Below are positions 21,472 through 29,000 of a DNA stretch of 64,000 nucleotides, in pieces. Location of the stretch: NCBI RefSeq assembly GCF_000328705.1, contig NC_019673.1:3844001-3908000 (forward strand). The letters run 5' to 3'. Made by a program: the position numbers and the translations under genes. The notes under the pieces are model-generated. The model searched no databases and had not been told where the DNA came from. It worked only from the letters and a program-made list of their open reading frames with translations. Within the stretch, counting starts at the first letter, position 1. Every line of letters begins with the position of its first letter. Origin of the DNA: Saccharothrix espanaensis DSM 44229 (GTDB lineage Bacteria; Actinomycetota; Actinomycetes; Mycobacteriales; Pseudonocardiaceae).

Positions 21472-22820
21472 CCCACCTGCCTTGCGCTTCGGCGGCGTCG
21501 GGACCGGCGGGCCAGTCCGGCCAGCGCCGCGCCGGTCAGCGCGGCGGTAACACTGCCCAGCAGGCGGTCCTGGCGACGTGCGCGGGCCAGGGCTTCGCCG
21601 TAGGGCACGGTGGTGTGCGTGATGAGCGTGTACAACGGCACCCAGGAACGCGGGAAAGCCCGGTGCAGCACCAGGTCCGCCTTCTTGCGGGCCAGGAACA
21701 GCGGGGACCGCACCTTGTCCCGCAGCTCCACGAAGTTCCGCTTGGACAGCTCCGCCAGCACGTCGGTGTGCGGGCGGCGGGCCTTCTCGAACGCGGCCAG
21801 CGCGCCCGGCAGGTCGTGCGGGTGGGCGGCCAGGCACCGGTCCAGCACCGAGCAGTCCTCGAACGCGGCGTTCATGCCCTGCCCGAAGAACGGGTACACC
21901 GCGTGCGCGGCGTCGCCCAGCAGCACGGTGCCGCGCCGGTCGCCCGCCGGCACGTGCCACGGCTCGGTGCGGATGGTGACCAGGCTGGCCACGTCCCGCG
22001 CCAGGAACTGCTCCACCAGGTCCGGGACCAGGGTGAGGGTGTCCGGGAACACGCGGGCGAAGAAGTCGCGCACCCGCGAGTGGGTGTCGAGCCCGGCGAA
22101 CCCGCCCGGACCCTCGAACGGCAGGAACACCGTCGCGGTCAGCGAGCCGTCCACGTTGGGGTGCGCCACGATCAGCCCGTCGTCACCCGGCCACACGTGC
22201 AGCGCGCGCAGCTCGGTGCGCGGCCGCCCGTCCTCGCCGACCGGGATCAGCAGCTCCTTGTAGCCCCACTCCAGGAACTCCTGGTGCAGAGTGGTCCGCG
22301 CGCCCCGGGCGAGCTGGGCGCGCACGGCGGAGAACGCCCCGTCCGCGCCGATCACCAGGTCCGCGCCGTGCTCGACCATCCCTTGTGGACTCACCGTGGT
22401 GACCGACGGGCCCTCCCGGTCCACGGCGGTGACCTTGTGGCCCCAACGGAACTCGACGCCCTGCTTCTCGGCCTCGTCGATCAGCGCCACGTTGAGGTCG
22501 TGCCGCAGCACGGAGTGCAGGACCTGGTCCTCCTCCGTGCCGTACGCCTGGAACCGCAGCGAGCCGTCGGCCAGGTGCACGACCCGGCCGCGCATCGGCA
22601 CGGTGGCCGGGGCCAGCGCGTCGAACAGGCCGATCTCGCGCAGCGCCACCGCGGCGCGCTGCGACATGCCGAGGTTGAACGAGCGCCCCGACTCCCGGAC
22701 GCCGGGCGTGCGCGGGTCCTCGCGCCGCTCCAGCACCCGCACGTGGAACCCGCGCCGCGCCAGGTACACCGAGGCGAGCGAACCCGCCAGGCCCGCGCCG
22801 ACCACCACCGCGTCGGTCAT
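21468..22820 (-). CDS. FAD-dependent kynurenine 3-monooxygenase-like hydroxylase
   Basis: This 450-residue group A flavoprotein hydroxylase has the dinucleotide motif VVGAGLAGSLASVYLARRG, the kynurenine-monooxygenase signature FNLGMSQRAAVALREIG, the second FAD motif GDAAHAVYPFFGQGMNAAFE and a KMO-like tail (LSKRNFVELRDKV, YTLITHTTVPY), ending in a hydrophobic helix and RRSRRRR. It should hydroxylate an aromatic ring ortho to an amino group, using kynurenine or a kynurenine-like residue. No tryptophan dioxygenase or kynureninase gene is nearby. ATG 22820 overlaps the stop of a 15-codon ORF, and its own stop overlaps the DUF6875-like start. It probably makes a 3-hydroxykynurenine-type building block or modifies a carrier-bound residue. 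Confidence 0.85.
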   Translation of the reverse strand: MTDAVVVGAGLAGSLASVYLARRGFHVRVLERREDPRTPGVRESGRSFNLGMSQRAAVALREIGLFDALAPATVPMRGRVVHLADGSLRFQAYGTEEDQVLHSVLRHDLNVALIDEAEKQGVEFRWGHKVTAVDREGPSVTTVSPQGMVEHGADLVIGADGAFSAVRAQLARGARTTLHQEFLEWGYKELLIPVGEDGRPRTELRALHVWPGDDGLIVAHPNVDGSLTATVFLPFEGPGGFAGLDTHSRVRDFFARVFPDTLTLVPDLVEQFLARDVASLVTIRTEPWHVPAGDRRGTVLLGDAAHAVYPFFGQGMNAAFEDCSVLDRCLAAHPHDLPGALAAFEKARRPHTDVLAELSKRNFVELRDKVRSPLFLARKKADLVLHRAFPRSWVPLYTLITHTTVPYGEALARARRQDRLLGSVTAALTGAALAGLARRSRRRRSARQVG

Positions 22821-22864
22821 GACCGGTCCCGGTGGGGCGGCGCGCCGAATGCGTTGTCCTCCAT
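22817..22864 (-). CDS. 15-residue mini-ORF coupled to the monooxygenase gene
   Basis: In the 73-bp gap between the second NRPS gene and the monooxygenase gene, ATG 22864 follows a good ribosome-binding site (CGGGAGAGGCC) and encodes MEDNAFGAPPHRDRS, stopping at a TGA whose last bases overlap the monooxygenase ATG (TCATGA). The monooxygenase ATG itself has no convincing Shine-Dalgarno, so the mini-ORF most likely delivers ribosomes by coupling. A genuine peptide function, such as a scaffold for the LanB-like domain, is a remote alternative. Confidence 0.5.
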   Translation of the reverse strand: MEDNAFGAPPHRDRS

Positions 22865-22893
22865 GGCCTCTCCCGTACAGTGCCGCGCCTGGT

Positions 22894-25800
22894 TCACAGG
22901 TCGTCGTCGCTCAAGGTGCCGAGCAGTCGGTCGATCTCGGCGTCGGACAGGTCGTCGAGCTGGTCCAGCAGCGGCACCGGGCCGCGCGGGCCCTGGCCGG
23001 CGCCCGCCAGCGCGGTGCACAGGCCCGCGATGGTCGGCGCCGAGAACAGCGCCGCCAGCGGCAGGTCCGCGCCCAGCGAGGTGCGCACCCGGGCCAGCAT
23101 CTGGGTCGCGGTCAGCGAGTGGCCGCCCAGTGCGAAGAAGTTGTCGTGCACGCCGAGCACCCCGGCCGGCGGGATGCTCAGCACGTCCCGCCAGATCTCG
23201 GCCATCCGCGCCTCGGTGTCGTCGCGGGGCGCGACGTGCTCGGCGTCCGAGGTCGACCACTCGGGTTCGGGCAGCGCGTCCCGGTTCGTCTTGCCGGTCC
23301 CGGTGCGCGGCAGTTCGTCGAGCACCACCAGCGCGGCCGGGATCATGTAGTCCGGCAGCTTCGCCGCCAGGTGCGGGCGCACCGCGTCGAGCGACCCGCC
23401 GTCGTGCAGCACCACGTAGGCGACCAGCCGCACGTCCGCCGCGCTCGCCGACCACGTGGTCACCGCCGCGTCCGCGACGTCGGCGTGACCGCGCAGCACG
23501 GCCTCCACCTCGCCGGGCTCGATGCGGAAGCCGCGGATCTTGACCTGCCGGTCGGCGCGGCCGAGGAACTCCAGCCGGCCGTCCGCGCGCAGCCGCACCA
23601 GGTCGCCGGTCGCGTAGAGCCGGCCCGCGCCGAACGGGTCGGGCCGGAACCGGTCCGCGGTCATCGCCGGCTGCCCCTGGTAGCCCCGGGCCACGCCCGC
23701 GCCGCCGATGTGCAGCTCGCCGATCAGCCCGCGCAGCACCGGCCGCATCAGCGGGTCCAGCACGTGCAGCGTGGTGCCCGCCACGGCCGCGCCCAGCCGG
23801 ATCGGCGCGGGGCCGCGCGGCACCACGCCCGCCGCCGAGTACACCGTGGTCTCGGTGGGGCCGTAGCCGTCGACCAGGGTCGCGTCGTCGGATTGCAGGT
23901 CGTCGGCCAGGTCCCGGGTCAGCGCCTCGCCGCCGGTCACCCGCAGCCGCACGTGCGCCGGCACGCCGCCCGCCGCGACCACCATCCGCCAGCTCGCCGG
24001 ACCGCCCTGCACGACCGTCGCGCCGGACTCGGCGATCCGCTGCCGCAGCAGGGCGCCGTCCGCGACGTCCGAGGCGGCCACCGCCGTGAAGCGGGCACCG
24101 CGCAGCAGCGGCACCAGCATCTCGACGGTCGACACGTCGAACGCCGGCGTGCTGATCGACGCCAGCCGGTCGGCGGGGGACAGGCCCAGCAGGGCGTCCA
24201 TCGCGGACAGCAGTGCGGCCAGGCCGCCCTGCGTCACCCGCACGCCCTTGGGCCGCCCCGTCGAACCGGACGTGTAGATGATGTAGCCCAGGCTCTCCGG
24301 GATCTGCGGCACCGCGTCGGGCGGGGTGTCCGGGCCGGTCGCGGTGTCCAGGTCGACCTCCCGCCACGGCCCGTCCGGTCCGTCGAGCCCGTCCCGGGAC
24401 CGGGCGTCGGTGACCACGACCGGGATCCGCGCGTCGGCGGCCATGGCGGCCAGCCGCTCGGCCGGCCACGACGGGTCCAGCGGCAGGTAGCCCGCGCCCG
24501 CCTTCCACGCGGCCAGGATGCCGATGATGGTCGGCTCGCCCCGGCTCAGGCACAGCGCCACCGGCTCGTCGGGCTTCGCCCCCGCCGCCAGCAGCGCGTG
24601 CGCCAGCCGGTTCGCGGCCCGGTCGATCTCCCGGCAGGTCAGGGTTTCCACGACGGCGTCGGGGTGCGCGGCCAGCGCTGCGGCCACCAGTCCGAGCGCG
24701 GTGTCCCCGCCGCGCACGACCTCCTGCGCCGGGGTGTCGCCGGTCAGCGGCAGCTCGGCGACCTTCACCGCGCGGTCGGCGTGCCCGGCGATCGTGGCGA
24801 AGACGGTGTGCAGCGCGGCGATCGTGTCCTCGTCGAACAGCTCCGCGTCGTACTGCCAGCGGCCGAACCACCGGTCGTCGTCGCGCTCCACGGTCAGCGA
24901 CAGGTCGAACTTCGCCCCGCCGTTGGCGACCGGCTCGGGCCGCATGGACACCGCGCCCGCCTTGCGGACCGCCGGCAGCGGCTCCACCGCGAACATGACC
25001 TGCACCAGCGGCGCGTGCGCCAGCGTCCGCTGCGGCGCGACGATGTCCACCACCTGCTCGAACGGCAGGTCCTGGTGGGCCAGCGCGGACACGGTCGCGT
25101 CCTCAGCGGCCGCGACCACCTCGCCGAACGTCGTCTCCGGCGTGAACCGGGCGCGCAACGGCAGCGTGTTGGTCACGAAGCCGACCAGGCCCTCGGTCTC
25201 CGGCCGGGTGCGCGCCGCGACCGGCGTCGCCACCAGGAAGTCCGCCTGCCCGGTCACCCGGTGCAGCACGCACTGGAACATCGCCAGCAGCGTGGCGAAC
25301 GAGCCGTCGCCGACCGCCAGCTCCCGGCGCAGCTCCGCGCCGCGCCCGCTCGGCGTCGCCGGCCGGGGCCGGTCGCCGGGCAGCGGCAGCACGGTCGGCG
25401 CGTCCAGCAGCGCCTCCCGCCAGTAGCGGGCGTCGGCGGCGAACGCGTCGCCCTCGACCTGCTCCCGCTGCCACACCGCGTAGTCCGGGTACTGCACCGG
25501 CAGTTCCGGCAGCGAACCGCCGTCACCGGCGTAGCACTGGGCCAGCTCGTCGAACAGCACCGCGCACGACCAGCCGTCGGCGATGCTGTGGTGCAGCACC
25601 AGGACCAGCACGTGCCGGTCGGGCAGCCGCAGCAGGTCGGCCCGCAGCAGCGGTCCGGCGTGCAGGTCGAACGTGCGCCCGACGAGGTCGCGGACCACCG
25701 CGTCCAGCCCGTCCTCGGCCACGTCCCGCACCGGCAGGTCCACCGGCTGCGCCGCGGACACCACCTGCACCGGCACGCCGTCCTCGGCGGCGAACCGCGT

Positions 25801-26001
25801 GCGCAGCGCCTCGTGCCGCGCCACCACCGCGTTCAGCGCGCCGTGCAGCGCCTCCTCGTCGACCGGGCCGTCCAGCGCCACCCGCCAGCCGATGTTGTAC
25901 ACCGGACCGGGCATCAACTGGTCCAGCAGCCACAACCTGCGCTGACCGGACGACGCGGGAAAGCGGAATACCTCGCGTCCGTCGGGGATCACCGTGCTCA
26001 C
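22894..26001 (-). CDS. NRPS module, C-A-PCP (second in the line)
   Basis: This 1035-residue protein has C (SSGQRRLWLLDQLMPGP; active motif HHSIADGWS near residue 137), A (YIIYTSGSTGRPKG near 577; DGYGPTETTVY near 713; GRADRQVKIRGFRIEPGE) and PCP (DNFFALGGHSLTA, Ser near 957), with a short acidic tail (LDDLSDAEIDRLLG). The hand-aligned pocket D-V-V-Q-V-G-G-V-Y-K matches no code I know, so the substrate is open. GTG 26001 overlaps the stop of the NRPS-LanB gene (GTGA), fixing the gene order and supporting direct hand-over from that module. A mini-ORF and the monooxygenase gene follow. Confidence 0.92.
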   Translation of the reverse strand: MSTVIPDGREVFRFPASSGQRRLWLLDQLMPGPVYNIGWRVALDGPVDEEALHGALNAVVARHEALRTRFAAEDGVPVQVVSAAQPVDLPVRDVAEDGLDAVVRDLVGRTFDLHAGPLLRADLLRLPDRHVLVLVLHHSIADGWSCAVLFDELAQCYAGDGGSLPELPVQYPDYAVWQREQVEGDAFAADARYWREALLDAPTVLPLPGDRPRPATPSGRGAELRRELAVGDGSFATLLAMFQCVLHRVTGQADFLVATPVAARTRPETEGLVGFVTNTLPLRARFTPETTFGEVVAAAEDATVSALAHQDLPFEQVVDIVAPQRTLAHAPLVQVMFAVEPLPAVRKAGAVSMRPEPVANGGAKFDLSLTVERDDDRWFGRWQYDAELFDEDTIAALHTVFATIAGHADRAVKVAELPLTGDTPAQEVVRGGDTALGLVAAALAAHPDAVVETLTCREIDRAANRLAHALLAAGAKPDEPVALCLSRGEPTIIGILAAWKAGAGYLPLDPSWPAERLAAMAADARIPVVVTDARSRDGLDGPDGPWREVDLDTATGPDTPPDAVPQIPESLGYIIYTSGSTGRPKGVRVTQGGLAALLSAMDALLGLSPADRLASISTPAFDVSTVEMLVPLLRGARFTAVAASDVADGALLRQRIAESGATVVQGGPASWRMVVAAGGVPAHVRLRVTGGEALTRDLADDLQSDDATLVDGYGPTETTVYSAAGVVPRGPAPIRLGAAVAGTTLHVLDPLMRPVLRGLIGELHIGGAGVARGYQGQPAMTADRFRPDPFGAGRLYATGDLVRLRADGRLEFLGRADRQVKIRGFRIEPGEVEAVLRGHADVADAAVTTWSASAADVRLVAYVVLHDGGSLDAVRPHLAAKLPDYMIPAALVVLDELPRTGTGKTNRDALPEPEWSTSDAEHVAPRDDTEARMAEIWRDVLSIPPAGVLGVHDNFFALGGHSLTATQMLARVRTSLGADLPLAALFSAPTIAGLCTALAGAGQGPRGPVPLLDQLDDLSDAEIDRLLGTLSDDDL

Positions 26002-29000
26002 CGCGTTCCTCCCTTGCGCCAACCCCGCCGGTCCACCGCGACCAACCGGAACTCCGCGGTGTGCCGGTTGCCCGCCGCGTCGGTGAGCCACAGCTGGTCG
26101 GGGCCGGGCAGCATCTCGCCGACGCCCATCGGCGAATCCGGCTGCTCCCGTTCCAACGCGCGCACCGCGTGCGCGAACAGCTCGACCGAAGGACCGCTCT
26201 CCAGGTCCACGTAGAACGGTTTGTGCTCGACGGGGCTCTTGACGAACACGAACCTGGGCATCCCGTGCTCCCGCCGCCACGCCTGCGCGCCGAGGAACCG
26301 CCCCGGCTCGTCGGCGGCGAACGCGAACCTGCTGCGCGACGCGGGCAGCTGCCAGCTCTCCCGCGCCACGACCAGCCGGTCCAGGCTCACCCGCGGCGTG
26401 TGGTCGCCCGAGGGCAGCAGCCGGAACTTCTGCACCAGCTGCGCCATGATCTGCTCGCTGAGCAGCTCCACCAGTTCCAGGTCCACGCGCCCGTCCCGGC
26501 TGCGCGCCCGGAGCTTGCCGTTGTCGTCCACGACCTCGAAGTCGCCGATCGGCACCGCGCCGCCGATGTCGGGTCCGCACGAGTCGTGGCCGAAGGCGAT
26601 CCGCAGGTCTTCGGGCAGCACCAGCGCGTCGGCCAGCCGCTGCGGCGTGCCGCCCTGCTCCCGGGTCGTGGTCAGCACCACGCGCGGCCCGGCCATGTCC
26701 CGCCGCATCGCCTCGTGCAACTGGACCGGGTCCGGGTGCTGCGAGACGAACAGCGCCGAGCGCATGGTGTTCACGCCGGGGTGCACCTCGCCCAGCACCC
26801 ACTGGTAGTCGCCCGCCCGCACCGCGTCCGCGTCCTTCGCGGCGATCAGCACGTCGGGGCTGTGCTGCACCGCGCCGCGCCAGCCGGGGCGGGGTGCGGC
26901 GAACAGCCGCAGCACGGCCTCCCGCACGTCCGCGACCGAACGCCGGACGTGCCGGGCCGCCGGGTCGTGCGGGCCCAGCGCGGTCGCCCACCGCTCCTGC
27001 AGGGCGGTCACCAGCCGACCGACCATCCGGTCGTCCAGCCGGAAGATGGTGTCGTTGGCCCACATCCAGAAATCGGCCAGCCGCACCGACGTGCGCCCGC
27101 CGGCGTGCTCGCGGAACACCTCCTTGAGCGCCCGCGTGTACAGCGCCGAGCCCGCGCAGGTGAACCAGCGCGCGGCCTCCAGCACCAGTTCCAGCGACGG
27201 CCACAGGGTGTCCAGCAGGGCGGGGGAGAGGTCGACCTCCAGGTCCCGCCGGCACTCCTCGTGCACCAGCGTGCGGCCCGCGTAGAACAGGCCCGGCCGG
27301 CGCACGGCGGCGGCGCCGGTGATCGCGGTGAACCGCTCCTGGAGGTCGGCGATGGCGTGCACCAGCCGGTCCGGATCGCCCACGGCGGCGGCGACCTGGT
27401 CCCGGCCGGCCACGACCTCGTCCACGGCGCCGGCGACCCGCCGCCGGACCTCGGGGTCGTCGATGCCCTCGACCTGGCTCCGCAACGCGAGTTCCGGCAC
27501 CAGGGCGGACGGCGGCACCTCCAGCGTCCACGCGATGCGCCGCGCCTGGCGCAGCCGTTCCAGCACGGCCAGCACCTCCGCGCGGTCCGCGCCGACGTGC
27601 CCGGCGATGTCGTGCGCCCGCCGCCGGCCGTCGCACGCGGTCAGCACGGCCGCCTCCAGCGGCGGCAGCCGGACGGGCTCGGTGAGCGGGACGTGCAGCA
27701 CGTCGCCGACGACCGACACGAACGGCATCCGCCTGGGTACCGCCCACGGCCGGACGTCGTCGGTGGTCAGCGTCTCGGCCAACTGCTGGACGGCCCAGTT
27801 CTCCAGGTACGTGGTGCGCTTGTCGACCAGGCCCGGACCGGGCCGCGACACCAGCGCCGCCGTGGCGTCGTCGCGGACCCGCGCCCAGCCGACCGGGCCG
27901 AAGAACCCGATGGTGTCGTTCTTGGCGCAGTACCGCTGAAGGTAGCTGACGACGGTGTGCTCCCACCGCCGGTAGTCGACGTTGCGGCCGGCGTCGCGCA
28001 GCCCGCTCAACGCCTTGTGCAGCGCGTCGACGGCGGTTTGCAGCGCCCGCGGGTTCTGCCAGGCCACGGCCTCGCGGAACTTCGGGTCGCCGCTGACCAC
28101 GTGCAGCACCCCGGCCGCTTCCCGGCGGCCCTGCTCGAAGCGCGCGGCGTAGTCGGCGAGCGCGGCCTCGTGGTCGCCGGCGGCCAGCGCCGCCTCGGCC
28201 AGCGCGTCGGTCACCTCGGCGGTGTGCGCCAGCGCGTCGCGGGCCTCGGCGAACCGGCCCTTGCGGACCAGCCGGCCGATCTTGCGCAGCGCCGAGCGCT
28301 GCTCGCCCTCGGCCTGGTCCTCCACCGCGCGCAACACCCGGAACGCCGCCCAGCGGGCCTGGCCGAGCCGGTCGTCGGCGGCCAGCACGGCCTCCGCCGC
28401 GCGGGCCGCGTCCGGGCTCGCGATCGCCAGCAGCGGCTCGATGCCGAAACCGGTCCCGCGCAGCTCCACCCACCGCCACGCGGCCCAGTTGCCGGTGCCC
28501 CGGGGCAGCACGAGGTGGTCTTGAACGGTCCGTTCGTCGGCGGTCGCCGCGTCCCGGTCGGCGGTCGTGACCGGCGCGCCGGTCTGCTCGGGGGTGCGCT
28601 GCGCGGGCACCAGGTAGGCGGTGCGGTCGCGGCGGGTGATGCCCTGGCCCGGGGTGGCCGACCGGGCGCGGTCGATCACCTGGGCGCACGCGGCCAGCGT
28701 CCGGGCCCGGTGCAGGTCGGCCACCGGCACGTCCACGCCGAACTCCTCGCGCACCCGGAACGCCAACCGCACCGCCAGCAGCGAGTTGCCGCCCACGGCG
28801 AAGAAGTCGTCCTCGGCGCGCACGTCGTCGCAGCCCAGCAGCACCTGCCAGAGCCGGGCCAGCCGCAGCGGGGTCCCCTCCGCCGGCCGGGTCCGCTCGG
28901 CGGCCGGCGCGCCGTCGGCCTTCACCTCGCGCAGCGCCGCCCGGTCCACCTTGCCGTTGCGGTTGAGCGGCAGCGCCGCCACCACGACGTACCGGGCCGG

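Noticed and set aside
22817-22864. The mini-ORF as an established RiPP precursor for the LanB domain
   Set aside because: At 15 residues it is much shorter than known PEARL scaffold peptides, and its position explains it as a coupling leader; kept only as a low-confidence idea.
22291-26214. A 1300-codon open frame on the plus strand opposite the second NRPS gene, and similar long antisense frames elsewhere
   Set aside because: Such frames are mirrors of GC-rich genes: their translations are Arg/Gly/Pro-rich with no family motifs, while the minus strand encodes clear C, A and PCP motifs.
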